NCBI GenBank assembly: GCA_030267565.1
Contig: BRXU01000016.1
Location: forward strand, 64,501-128,500
DNA length: 64,000 nt
Direction: 5' to 3'
Source of the DNA: Pleodorina starrii
Taxonomy: Eukaryota; Chlorophyta; Chlorophyceae; Chlamydomonadales; Volvocaceae
Positions 12,378 through 25,400 of this stretch are shown in pieces (the stretch's first letter is position 1; each line of letters begins with the position of its first letter). The notes under the pieces were generated by a model that ran no database searches, was not told the DNA's origin, and saw nothing but the letters and a program-made list of their open reading frames with translations. The position numbers and the translations under genes are program-made.

Positions 12378-13812
12378 TAGGTAGAGATGATGATGAATGA
12401 TATGACGCACAATCATACAACTGCATGCGATGCACAGCCCGCTGAGGGGTACGTTCGTGAGTGCTCGCGCAAAGGCAGGGACTGGCTTCCAATCAACTGC
12501 GTGGTTGGTCATGATCAGTCATGATCAGTCATGATCAGTCATGATCAGTGTGTGGTTTGGATTTGGGTTCGGCAGCAACGCTCGCACAGGCATGCATTGT
12601 GGAGTGGTGGTGGTGGTGGTGTGGATTGGATGGACGGCTCGATCGGGCGGGCTGCTGCTGCATACATGCGGCGGGCATGTGTTGGCTGGGCTGGCTTACT
12701 TGTGCGTCCGTTGGCATTTGATGATTTGCGCACAAATAAAAGGCCTTGCTTTGTTCCGCTGCAGTAGTGGTTATGGATGCATGGATTTTGCGGCAGAGGC
12801 CACCTGAGGGTGCAGGGGGGCTACAATCGACGCCGCGGAAGACAGCGTTTGGCAGCCTATGGAGCTGCCTGGAGGATTCACTGCAGATCCTTTACGGGAA
12901 GCAGGAGGAGGAGCGGACACCCAGCAGGCCATGAACCAGCAGGGCCTGTCGGCAACCGAGGGGCAGGCCAGCCCGGCGTCCGTGCAGGCCTTCGTTGCTG
13001 CAGCAGCACTTCCCCTGGTTCGACTGGAGCAAGGACCCAATGGCGCTAGATAGACCAGGGCGGGGCAGAAGGGGAGGTCGTACAGGGTTGGGGCCACTAC
13101 TTAGGCGTCTGCAGAGGGGATTCTGATGACTCGACACGTCAATACGTATCGTGTTGTGGCGCTTAGACATATGGGCGATTCTTCAGAGGACCAAGGGGGA
13201 GACGACAGCGGTGCAATGTGCGCGTGTGCCGATTGACAGTTTGGTGGAGGGGTGAGGTTGCTTGGGGTGCTGAGAAGGCAAAGGGGGGTTTCGAGGACTT
13301 ACAAGGGAGGCCACGGCGGCGCGACCCGCGCTAATTGGTACTTCGACGAAGGGGCAGTGCCCAGCAGTGCATATAGGCGCGTCCCTCTGACGTGCGTCCT
13401 AGTACTGTTACGGGGGGAGCGGGGGAGGTGACAGCAGTGAGACGGCAGTTCGGCAGCACAGTGCAGTTCGGCGTAATATGAATTGGAAAACCAAGATGGA
13501 CTCATCTTGCTGGTCGTGAAGTGTGTCTGAGTACCTGTTTCCAAGTTGAGGTTGGTGTGGTAAATGACACTGGAATTCTCCAGGCCGCAGGTCGTGTTCC
13601 TTTGCATGGATAATACGCTCTATATGCGTAGATGTCAAAACTATCGTTATTTGCAGAAAAAACCTCTTCCTGTAATACGTCGAGCTGTGACATTGCGCCT
13701 TCGGGCTTATGCATTTCGCCGGAATACGGAAACACGCCAGGCGAATTTTTTCAGACATACAAATACGCCTGAAGGCCAAAAATAATACGGTGCCAACGCT
13801 GCTGGCAGCGGC
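12378..13812. other. Spacer downstream of gene B, no supported gene
   Basis: This stretch has lower GC than the genes and only short open frames of fewer than about 125 codons with no recognisable family. It includes four tandem decamers at 12509-12548. The matching region of unit 2 is 23103-24537. Confidence 0.5.
12509..12548. repeat. Four tandem copies of TCATGATCAG
   Basis: A perfect 10-bp unit containing the palindrome TGATCA is repeated four times about 130 bp after the stop codon of gene B. It is conserved in the second unit at about 23234-23273. It sits where the 3' UTR of gene B would be. Confidence 0.9.
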
Positions 13813-14403
13813 TGGAGCATGCGTGCCGTACTATTTTCCAAAATAGTACGACCTACAAGCGCACCGGTCCCTCACCACGGTCGGCACTCCCGAATGAATG
13901 AGTTTCTCTGCCGGCTAGTTCTGCATAAAGTCAACATGGATCTTGACAAGGCGCTGCTGCTTCTCGACAAGAGTTGGCCGGCCGTGCATCCTCAGACAAT
14001 TCATTTCGTCGGGTCCGGCATTTCGTTTGATGCACCTGCAGCTGCGGTCATGATTGCGTATTTGGAAGACGGGAGTACCATTGACGTCGGCCACCTGGCG
14101 GACGCACTGTGCCAACTCCTAGCGATATTCACAGACGAGAAGAAATCCCCGGATGGCAGCATGTATCTCCAGGATGCGGCCTGTAAATCCGCCGATTCTG
14201 CCCGTGAGGTCCTACTCGCACAAGCTCGTGAAGCACTGCTGGTGACAAACGGTAGGCTCGGCGGCTATGAAGATCTCATGGAGACACCGTCGGTCGAAAG
14301 GATACGAACTCGGGGGGGGGCACGCGGTGGTCGTCGCGATCGATCAATGTTAGGTGGTCATCGATCAACTTCGCAAGTAATAAGCAAGAAAGCTCGGCTT
14401 TGA
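13813..14403 (+). repeat. Dispersed repeat R with short open frame, copy 1
   Basis: The segment starts with a near-perfect hairpin (GTACTATTTT and AAAATAGTAC around two bases, 13828-13849) and continues into an open frame containing DLDKALLLLDKSWPAV and IHFVGSGISFDAPAAAVMIA. The same hairpin plus frame recurs at 58680-58981, and in reverse orientation within 59928-60080, so this is a dispersed repeat and not a single-copy gene. The frame stays open to 14403 here but not in the other copies. I do not recognise the protein; it may be a remnant of a mobile-element gene. A duplicate lies at 24538-25128. Confidence 0.65.
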
Positions 14404-15058
14404 AGCGACCAAGACGTTGCAGCATACATTAACGAAGCGGCGTGCGCGGGCCAAGCGGGGAGGCACTGAAACACGGACCGAAACGTACATGGACAAACGG
14501 CATGTGTCGCTGGGCAAGGCTGGGCTGCCGCGCGCATATACAATTTTGTGCGAACGCATGTCGCATGCACCTTCGATCACAGCAGCTCGTGCAAGAAGTA
14601 CATGGAATGATAGCCATCCAAACCACGAACGGAATGGACTATTGGCACGCAGGCAAGGGGCAGGCTTGTCGGATCACATGACTGCACACGAACGATCCAT
14701 GTGCCTTCCCCAGACTTCCCCCACCCCAGAGTGCAACGCAGAAAGCAAAACTGGACATTAAGGGGTGCACATGAAATCAGGTGCGAAGATATGCACACAT
14801 GGCAGTTCCAGCCATGACCGCGCGCACGACAATCCAAGCGTCCTGTTGGTAGGGCCGAGACACGAAGATAAAATGTCAAACGTCGGTGACGGTGACGGTA
14901 AACTGACCCGACAGGCAAAGATCTGGAGAATTCGTTTGTCCAAGGTGGACGAGCGAATAAGTTGGTGCATCACATTCGACATTAAGTTCTGCGGCAATAC
15001 TTTCTTGATATGTAGGCAGGGGAGAGGGGACAGTGCCATTTGTTCTGCTGAATATTGA
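14404..15058. other. Spacer to the duplication junction, no gene seen
   Basis: Only short unrelated open frames are present. The end of this spacer, ATTGAATG, forms the 5' side of the tandem-duplication junction at 15061. Confidence 0.5.
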
Positions 15059-16466
15059 ATGTCAGCCGTCAGCAGTGGTCGCGGGTTGCTCCGCTCCCTG
15101 CTGTTCGGCTTCTCTTCCCCTCCGGGTCTGGAGGCGGCCTACCAGGACTTCAAGGCGGCGCAGTGCGGTCACCTGGACAGGGCAGCGCTGTGTGTGGCCG
15201 CTGCGCTGCGCATCTCCTCCGCATTGCGCTCGGTTGGCGGCAGCGGCGGCGGTCAGCTGCTGTCGCAGATGCCGTACATTTTTGCGAGTGTGATGTCGCT
15301 GCTGCTCTCCCTCTCCATGGCGTCAGGGAACGGAAGGTAGGTACGGAAATCGAATGAAGCACGGCACGGTTATTACGGTTAGTACGGCTGTGCTTGCCCG
15401 CAGCGCCCTCGGCAGGACGACCGTGCGTGTAAACTGACGAAACTCACGCAACCCAGTATAAATGCCCTCGTCTGCTGCCTGCTCCATCTCGCGCCCTATT
15501 TGTAAAACACATGTAGGCACCGCAACCGGCTGCTGCTGCTGCGAGCCCTTCTGGACAATGTTGCCCTGGCCATCGTTCTGATGCCGGGCCCCTGGGGCAA
15601 CAGCTCGCTGCTGCCGCTTCCCGAGGTGTGGCTGCCGTTTGCGTGCCGCCGTCACGGCCTGTGGCTCTACCGCGGCGTGTGGGACCCGCTTACTCTGCAG
15701 GTGCGTGAGCGGCGGGGTATGCAAGTAGTGGGCAGCTAGGCGGGATGCATGTATCAGTATTGATTCTGATGAGGCACGTCGTCGGGTGGTGCCGTGGTGA
15801 GAGGTGGGGAGGTGCGGCGGCGTTCCGTCGATTCTGGGAGAGCTGTGATCGAAGCTCGAAGAGCGATCGAGCGATCGAGCGAAGGCGGGCGAACCGGACA
15901 AACACATGGAGGGTGAACGCGTGCACACACACACAGTCACACACACGCATGTATGTGAACACGCACGTCCATAGGATGGTGTTCCTCTGTCGGTTTATCT
16001 GACGCTCCAATGTAACGTGTACATATCCGTGTGTGTGTGTGTGTGTGTATGTATGCATGTGCGTGCCCAACGCTCGGCTCGCTGCTGCGTGCAGTTGTCG
16101 CCCCTCTTCACCCTTTGGACGTTTCTCATCTCGACAGCGCCGATCACCCAGCTGATGCGTCACTGCTACGGCGGACGTTGGGCCCCGGCGCTGCGCTTCG
16201 TGGCCTTCAAGAAGACCTCCCAGCTGCTCATCTCGGCCGCCACCGACCTCCGCACCCGTCGGAAGTTCCTCCGGGAGTGGCATCAGGGGCAGCAGCAGCA
16301 GCAGCAGCAGCAGGCAGTGGGGTCGTCACAGTACCTACAGCACCAGCAGCAGAAGGGCCGGACGACGGCTTCATCGGGTCTTGCGGAATACGGAGGCGCC
16401 GGCGCCGGCGCGGGCGCGGGCGGCCGGGACTCAGCCAGCAGCAGCTGCGGCGGCGAGTACCGGTAG
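15059..16466 (+). pseudogene. Gene A', 5'-truncated copy of gene A
   Basis: This contains only the last 272 bases of exon 3 (15065..15336) plus exons 4 (15517..15700) and 5 (16095..16466) of gene A. Exons 1, 2 and most of exon 3 lie outside the duplicated unit. By chance, an ATG at 15059, contributed by the end of unit 1, is in frame with the exon 3 remnant (MSAVSSGRG...). A 277-residue product with the C-terminal membrane segments is therefore possible if anything transcribes it. One substitution relative to gene A (C to T, at 16105) changes Pro to Leu. With its normal promoter and most of the protein missing, it is best treated as a truncated pseudogene. Confidence 0.75.
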
Positions 16467-19400
16467 CTAGCTAGAGATGAGAGGTCCGTCGAAGTGATAG
16501 TGTCGATTCGTTGTTAGTTGCAGTAGTGGTGATGATTGTTGCAGTGGCTGCTGGGCTCCTGATGATGAATGAAAACTGGAAGAGTAGCTAGAGCCAACGT
16601 ACGGGTTAGCTAACCAGCTGTTGATTGGGCCTTGCTTGCTTGGCTGGTAGATAGGTGCACTGTTGCGATTTGTTGCTTTGAAGTCTAGGCCAGGATGGAC
16701 GGATGGCTGGTATGGTATGGTATGGGATGGGATGGGATGGATAGACCTACCTTTTGCTTATGTGCGTGCATGCTTGCCTTGCTTGCGTACACACGCCACA
16801 TACAGGGACGGAGTAGATAGTCAATCGTCGATGACAATTTATTTTCGCCGACGACATCTAGATATCCGTCTGCCCAAGAAGTGGAATGCATGGGAAACTA
16901 ACGGGATAAGGGCAATACAGGTAAGCGAGATTCGCGGGAAGGAGAAATAAAGTGCATGAAGGACCCACGCCGAAAAACAAAAGAGCTCGTCGAGAGCGTA
17001 AATCAATGCTTTCGATCAGAGCGGAACAGGTTAATGGAACAGGTCCGCTCTGATTTTATGGAACAGGTTAATAAGTTAATAAGATTGAATTATGTGCGTG
17101 TGGTTGACAAACATGACGTAAGAGCGCTTGCCTGAACCTTGCTTCGCCGCCGTCGATCGGGCGGGAGGCTGCTGGACGGACCAACCCACCACTACTGCAC
17201 CGCGCGCAAGGTTGCCTCCTGTATTGGCTGCATTCAAGATTTATTTTCCTGATTTTAACCTAATTCAAAACCTCGCCTACTTCTATTTGCCGTCTTTCCG
17301 TGAGTCACCTATCTACCGCCGTATATATCTTTCTGAATCGCGTCGGGCGTGTCGTCTGCCTGAATCATCACCGACCTACCGCCGTATCGTTCTGAATCGC
17401 TTGCGTGACGAACCCTGATTTATGATGATGCCATGATGATAATAAGAAGGTTTGGCCATAATTTCGCATAGCCGGCTTTATTTGTTGAAGTCGTTTCGCG
17501 GCGCTCAAAATCTGACTTCATTCTATGGCCGACAACGCGTCCCATCATGAGCCGCGACGGCCAGTCGCAAGCAGCCGCGCGCCGAGCCGGCCGCTGCCTT
17601 TCCGCCGCTGGCTCGCGCGCCGCGCCTACAAAGCCGACCTCGTCTTTCTCTTTGCAGAGCTCATCGCAATTAACGCGCCCTACACCATAAAGCAATGTTA
17701 CACGATCATGTGCGTCCCGGCTGCCGGCTGCGCCCTGGGCCGGGCCTTTCTGGACCTGCAGCAGCCGCCTTTCGACCCGACGGCTCGCCGCGCGGACGCG
17801 CTCCTGGCCGGATTCCCCTGCGGAGAAAGCTACATCAACCAGCTGCTCTACACGCTTCGCACCGGCGCGGTCCTCGATCCCCGGCTGCGACTGCGACTTT
17901 GCGACTTTGGAAACGCGGCCCACGTGCTCCCACAGCTGCTGACCCTCGCCCTCGCGATCGCAGCACCGTCGCTCTACGTGCGGTGCCGACATTTCTTCTT
18001 CATCGCCATCAGCGCGGCAAGCCTGCTGGGCGCCTATGGCGCGATTGCCTTCGCGCCCGACAGCTTACTCCTGTACGGTGCCGCGGGCGGGTTCAGCCGC
18101 GAGAAGCGGCGAGTCTCCGCAGCGTACTTCAGTTGGAAGATCACTGGCGTGCTTCAGGTAGGTACATACTTCTGCATACATTTCTGCAAAAATCATGAAG
18201 TTATATATGGAGAGATGTTTAGGGTAGGCGCCAAGGGATCGATCAATCTACCCTTCCGTTCCACCGCTGCGGTCTCATCAACGTGCATCAACTAACCCAC
18301 CACGCACCCCGCCCTTCTGTGACACGCCCATGTCCCACTTTCCCGTCGCCCCTGCTGCCCCCGTATCCCCTGCCCCGCATGTCAGCTTCCCTCCTCGCTA
18401 CAGCTCTACGTGGGCCCCGTGCTGTGGCTGCTCTTCCTGGCAGCAATGGTCGCGGTTGACCGCCGAATGGTGCTGACGGCGCCGACGACGCCGCCCGGTG
18501 CCGTTCCGCCGTCTCCGCCGCCTCAGCACCTGTGGGTGGGACACGCCGCAGTGCTCCTCTCCGCACTTGCCGTACTGCCGTACCTGGTGGCGCTGGCCTG
18601 GGAGCGCGTGTGGCTGATGCCGCAGTACCGCGCCTACCTGCGCAGCTGCAGCAGCCGGGGGGCCGCCGCCGCCGGCGGCGGCGGCGGCACCGGCGCCAGC
18701 AGCGGCGACGGCGGGAGCAGCGCTGATGACTGCAGCGGCCGGGGCCGGCTCTATCTGGAGACCACCTCGCCGTCGTCTTCGTCCTCCGGGTCCCCAGCGG
18801 GTCCGATGGCGGCGGCGGAAGCCACGGCGGCGGCCCAACAGCACCACCAGCACCAACAGCACCAGCAGCACCAACAGCAGGAACCCGCTTCTTGCCGGAA
18901 GGGGACGGCGCCGCCGGCGCCGGCGGCGCCGGCGGCCACCAACCTGCCACGGCCCTGCGACTTGATGTTGTACCGCTCCGCGCGCGGAGGCTGCCGTACA
19001 GTCGTGTTCAGCATCAAGGCACCGCTGCCGCCGGGCTGCAGCTTTGACATCGCGGCGGCGAGGCTGTCCGCCGCGGCGGCGGCCAAGCTGCGCGCCGCCT
19101 GCTGGAGCACGGACGATGTCGGTCATCATCAAGACCAGCTGCGGCTTGGCCGTGCAAGGGAGGAAGGCGGCGGCGGCGGTATCGGTTGGCCGCAGGCAGC
19201 CGCCAGCGGCAGTGCAGCCACAAAGGACAACGGGCCGGCGGGCGGCGGGCGGGCGCCGCCGCCGCCGTCGTCGCCACGGCGCAAGCCGCAGTTGCTGTCG
19301 ATGGCTTGCATTGAGGGTTGTGTGCACCTGTTGGTGGTGCTGAGGGCGGCGGTGGGCGAAGTACCTGCCGCCGCCAACGAGGGTCGTGGGGTCGTCGCCG

Positions 19401-22400
19401 ACGTCGACGTCGACGCGCACAGCGACCGCATCCGCACTCGACACGTCCGGCTGCTGGTGGGTGGCTCAGCGGCAGATGGGGCGGCGGCACCGGGCGGGCG
19501 GGGCGCCGTCGTCGACGACATCGCCGCCGCCTTCGAAGCCGCGCTGGCGGGCCTCCTGTACGAGCTAGAGTACGACAGTCATGACGACAGCGATGACAGG
19601 CAGCAGCGCAGCGAGGTGGCGCAGGGCGCCGGCGGTGCCGCCGCCCTGCCGCCGCCGCCGCCGCTGCTTTGGCCGCCAGTGCTTCGCCGTCTGCAGCCCG
19701 CCGCTGGGGCCGCCGCAACCCCTCCACTGCTGCTGCAGCCTTCGGCTGGTGATGGCGACGGCGCCGCTGGCGGCACAGTGCTGGTGCTGCTGCCGGCGCA
19801 GTCGCTGCCGCAGCGCGGGCCGACTGCGAGCGCCGCGGTGCGCTGCGTGGTGGTGGGACCCGTGGGTCGGTGGCAGCAGCAGCAGCAGCAGCAGGTGTAC
19901 CTGGATGAAGAGATGCAGGCGGAGGAGCTGTTTCCGGCGGTGGTGGTGGAGAACGGTCAGCAGCAGCAGCAGGAGCAGGAAGGCGGCGGTGGGAGTGCGA
20001 CCGAGTACCGGGCCGTGAGGTGGGTTAGCGAAGGAAGGAAATGGTGGTCACGCACATGAGGCGCAATGATAGCCGCGTTTAAGGCGTTGGGTTAGGAGTG
20101 AGAACCCACACCCCGATCGGTGTGTTACCGCATAGTTGCTTTGGGTGCGAGCATGACCATTGCCCAAATAACATTTATTGTTGATCGGCCGCTTACTTGC
20201 CACACCGCAGGATTCGGCTGCCGACCGCTGCCCTGGTCGCGTCCGGGGTCCTGTCGCTGCACCTCCTGCCACCCCGGGCCGTGGCTGCTGATACCTGCCC
20301 GCAGCCAACAACTGACAACTCGTCGGCACTGCCGCCGCCACTACTATCCGAGCACTCGGAGCCCGCCGCCGCCACCGCCGGCGCCGCCACCGCCGTTGCT
20401 GCTGCGGCGGTGGCCTCAACGGCGGCTGCTGCCAACACCGATGCCGCCGCCGCCGCCAGCAGCAGCAGCAGCTGCCGTCCTCTGGCCACCCTGCCGCTGC
20501 TGGTGCTGCCCGACGCCGCAGCCGAGGAGGTACGACAGCTGTACGGCAGTAGCGTCTTTGCCCCCGGCGGTGGAGCTGGCATCATCGACGCGCTTGACGG
20601 CCTGCTGCTGCTTTCCCCGTCAGACACGTCCCCCGCCGCCGCCGCTGCCGCCGGGCCCAGCAGCCACGCTCTCAGCAGCGGCAGCAGCAGCTCTGTTGCG
20701 AGCTCTGCTGAAAGGGCCGTCGTCGCCTCAATCGCCCCACTGCAGCTGGCGGCCGCGGCGGCGGCGGCTCAGCACCACAGCGGGCTCCTCAGTCTAGCGT
20801 ACGACATCGGTAGCGTGTTGGGTATGAAGTACGGCAGCGAAGACACGGAGCCGCGGCGGCTGGAAGCTCCGTCGTCGTCCAGCGGCGGAGGCGAGCCGCC
20901 AGCCGCGGCTGCTGTGGTCGCGGCAGATCCACTACTACTGGGCGGCGGCGGCGGCGGAACCGACCCACGGGTCATCAGCAGCGTCCTGAGCTTCCTGGAG
21001 GAGCACGGGATGACGGCGTGCCTAGCGGAGTGCCGGAGCGCGGTGGGGCACGTCGCCGACGATGTGTCCGTGGCGTGCAGCAGCAGCGGAGCCGATGCCT
21101 CACGTTGCGATGGCGGCAGCGGCGGCGGCGGCAGCAGCCTGGCATCCGCCCTTGCGGATCCGCCGCCACTGGCGGCACGGGTAGTTGCGCCGGCGGCGGG
21201 TGCCGCAGAACCCCAGCTCGCCGCCACTGGCGCAGCTGCTGCAGATGCTAGGAGCGGCGGGAGCAGCTCGGGCGTCAAAGAAGTCGCCCCGACGAAAGTT
21301 GGAAGCAGCGCCGCCGCCGCCGCCGCCGCCGCGGCCGCCGCCGCCGCCGGCGGCGGTGACGGAGAAGGTGACCCGGCGGGTCGTTCACTCCCGGCTGCGG
21401 GCAGCAGCTGGCGGCAGTCCTGGCCCAGCGTCCTGCTTCTGGGCTTCTGGTCCCCGGCTCTGGAGGCGGCCTACCAGGACTTCAAGGCGGCGCAGTGCGA
21501 GCAGCTGGACAGGGCAGCGCTGGCGTTGGCGGTAGCACTGCGCGCTGGTGCCTTGTGGCGGACGTACACCGCCCTGCGGCGGCCCTCTAGCGGCGGCTAC
21601 GGCGGCGGCGGCGGCGGTGGTGGTGGTGGTGACAGCGACGGCCAGCAACAGCAGCAGAACTTGCAGCTGTTGTCTCTGTGGCTGTACTTCGTCGCAAGCT
21701 TGCTGCCGCTGCTGCTGACCTTCTTGACCGCCGTACACGTCAGGTACGTATGTACGGCAAGCACGGGTACCGTGTACGGCATCTATCATCACAAGTTATG
21801 CCACGGGCCTGCCCATCCAACGAATATATTTTCCCACTTGACAGCAGCTTACTTACTTCGATGCATGCTGAATAATCTAAGTGACCGTAATCCACCTAAC
21901 ACGACAAATGAGGGCGAGCTTGTTTCGCACGTATGCCATACATGCGGGCCGCGCTCGATCGCTTTTTCATCCCTCCCTCTCTCCATCCATCCATTCAGCC
22001 ATTCATTCGCCCATCCATTCACCCATCCATTCGCCCATTTATTCACCCATCCATTCACCCATCCTGTAATTACCGTAGTCGCTAATAATACGTATGTGCT
22101 TTCACAAACCACTCTGCACGCCGCATCGATCAATCGCACCCCTTGCTTCCCGCGCGCCCAAGCAACCGCAGGCACCGCAACCGGCTGCTGCTGCTGCGGG
22201 CGTTTCTGGACTCCTGCATCCTCTTGCTCACCCTGATCCCATTACCAGCAGTGGGGCCCCGGCGGGCCGCCGACTCGCTGCTTCCCGTGCCGGAGTTGTG
22301 GCTGACGGCGTGCCGCCGCCATGGCATCTGGCTGTATCGCGGAGTGTTGGAGCCATGCATGCTGCAGGTATTTAGGGCGGGCGGACGGCCGCTAGATGGA

Positions 22401-25400
22401 CTGAGGCGGGGCGGGAGCGAGCGCAGGCCGCCGGGCGCGCGGGGAGCGCGCGCGGGTGCGTGGGTAGATAGATGCTAGATAGGTACTAGATAGATGCTAT
22501 AGATGCTAGATAGGTACTAGATAGATACTTGATAGACAGGTGCACCGACGCACGGCGGTCCTGGATGGATGGATGAATGGGTTCACGAAGGCGGCGCGGA
22601 AGGAGGTGCTGAAATTGCTCGCTCGCTTGCGTGGGGCTGTTAAAAGTCGCTCCATCCACACATACATGTTGCGTGCGCGTCGTCAGGGCTTTAATACCCC
22701 GCCCGCGCGCGCGCACACACTCTACGCCCACCCGCCCACATGCCCGCATCGCAGCTGTCGCCGCACCTAGCGATGTGGCCGGCGCTGGTTTCGGTGCTGC
22801 ACCTCACGCTGCTGTTCGGCCGCTGCTACGGAGGCGGCGGCCGCGGACGGGGGTGGCCCACGACGGCGGCTCCGCTCCTCCTGGCGGTTGGCAACGCGGC
22901 GGCACAGCTGGCCATCGCCGCCGCGGTGGATCTACACAGCCGCCGAAGGTTCCTGCAGATGCGGTCGACGGCGGCAGCGGCGGCGGTGCTTGGCGGCAAC
23001 ACAGACAACAGGTCGTCCGTGCGACTTGCGGCGGCAGCGGCCGCGCCGGCGGCAGCAGCAGCGGCAGGAGCATCGCGCTGCTGCGGCGGCCAAGATGAGT
23101 GATAGGTAGAGATGATGATGAATGATATGACGCACAATCATACAACTGCATGCGATGCACAGCCCGCTGAGGGGTACGTTCGTGAGTGCTCGCGCAAAGG
23201 CAGGGACTGGCTTCCAATCAACTGCGTGGTTGGTCATGATCAGTCATGATCAGTCATGATCAGTCATGATCAGTGTGTGGTTTGGATTTGGGTTCGGCAG
23301 CAACGCTCGCACAGGCACGCATTGTGGAGTGGTGGTGGTGGTGGTGTGGATTGGATGGACGGCTCGATCGGGCGGGCTGCTGCTGCATACATGCGGCGGG
23401 CATGTGTTGGCTGGGCTGGCTTACTTGTGCGTCCGTTGGCATTTGATGATTTGCGCACAAATAAAAGGCCTTGCTTTGTTCCGCTGCAGTAGTGGTTATG
23501 GATGCATGGATTTTGCGGCAGAGGCCACCTGAGGGTGCAGGGGGGCTACAATCGACGCCGCGGAAGACAGCGTTTGGCAGCCTATGGAGCTGCCTGGAGG
23601 ATTCACTGCAGATCCTTTACGGGAAGCAGGAGGAGGAGCGGACACCCAGCAGGCCATGAACCAGCAGGGCCTGTCGGCAACCGAGGGGCAGGCCAGCCCG
23701 GCGTCCGTGCAGGCCTTCGTTGCTGCAGCAGCACTTCCCCTGGTTCGACTGGAGCAAGGACCCAATGGCGCTAGATAGACCAGGGCGGGGCAGAAGGGGA
23801 GGTCGTACAGGGTTGGGGCCACTACTTAGGCGTCTGCAGAGGGGATTCTGATGACTCGACACGTCAATACGTATCGTGTTGTGGCGCTTAGACATATGGG
23901 CGATTCTTCAGAGGACCAAGGGGGAGACGACAGCGGTGCAATGTGCGCGTGTGCCGATTGACAGTTTGGTGGAGGGGTGAGGTTGCTTGGGGTGCTGAGA
24001 AGGCAAAGGGGGGTTTCGAGGACTTACAAGGGAGGCCACGGCGGCGCGACCCGCGCTAATTGGTACTTCGACGAAGGGGCAGTGCCCAGCAGTGCATATA
24101 GGCGCGTCCCTCTGACGTGCGTCCTAGTACTGTTACGGGGGGAGCGGGGGAGGTGACAGCAGTGAGACGGCAGTTCGGCAGCACAGTGCAGTTCGGCGTA
24201 ATATGAATTGGAAAACCAAGATGGACTCATCTTGCTGGTCGTGAAGTGTGTCTGAGTACCTGTTTCCAAGTTGAGGTTGGTGTGGTAAATGACACTGGAA
24301 TTCTCCAGGCCGCAGGTCGTGTTCCTTTGCATGGATAATACGCTCTATATGCGTAGATGTCAAAACTATCGTTATTTGCAGAAAAAACCTCTTCCTGTAA
24401 TACGTCGAGCTGTGACATTGCGCCTTCGGGCTTATGCATTTCGCCGGAATACGGAAACACGCCAGGCGAATTTTTTCAGACATACAAATACGCCTGAAGG
24501 CCAAAAATAATACGGTGCCAACGCTGCTGGCAGCGGCTGGAGCATGCGTGCCGTACTATTTTCCAAAATAGTACGACCTACAAGCGCACCGGTCCCTCAC
24601 CACGGTCGGCACTCCCGAATGAATGAGTTTCTCTGCCGGCTAGTTCTGCATAAAGTCAACATGGATCTTGACAAGGCGCTGCTGCTTCTCGACAAGAGTT
24701 GGCCGGCCGTGCATCCTCAGACAATTCATTTCGTCGGGTCCGGCATTTCGTTTGATGCACCTGCAGCTGCGGTCATGATTGCGTATTTGGAAGACGGGAG
24801 TACCATTGACGTCGGCCACCTGGCGGACGCACTGTGCCAACTCCTAGCGATATTCACAGACGAGAAGAAATCCCCGGATGGCAGCATGTATCTCCAGGAT
24901 GCGGCCTGTAAATCCGCCGATTCTGCCCGTGAGGTCCTACTCGCACAAGCTCGTGAAGCACTGCTGGTGACAAACGGTAGGCTCGGCGGCTATGAAGATC
25001 TCATGGAGACACCGTCGGTCGAAAGGATACGAACTCGGGGGGGGGCACGCGGTGGTCGTCGCGATCGATCAATGTTAGGTGGTCATCGATCAACTTCGCA
25101 AGTAATAAGCAAGAAAGCTCGGCTTTGAAGCGACCAAGACGTTGCAGCATACATTAACGAAGCGGCGTGCGCGGGCCAAGCGGGGAGGCACTGAAACACG
25201 GACCGAAACGTACATGGACAAACGGCATGTGTCGCTGGGCAAGGCTGGGCTGCCGCGCGCATATACAATTTTGTGCGAACGCATGTCGCATGCACCTTCG
25301 ATCACAGCAGCTCGTGCAAGAAGTACATGGAATGATAGCCATCCAAACCACGAACGGAATGGACTATTGGCACGCAGGCAAGGGGCAGGCTTGTCGGATC

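Larger units (their letters stand above)
4339..15061 (+). repeat. Tandem segmental duplication, unit 1 (10.72 kb)
   Basis: The stretch from the middle of gene A exon 3 through gene B and its downstream spacer is repeated head to tail as 15065-25786. The coordinate offset is 10,726, changing to 10,728 and then 10,725 through microsatellite length changes. Differences I could see are C5377 to T, one base in the GGATG-type repeat near 5990, a GT-unit gain, loss of one CAG at 9146-9169, G10003 to T (Ala to Ser in gene B) and T12593 to C. The unit begins inside a coding exon, so the duplication broke gene A rather than copying it whole. Confidence 0.95.
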
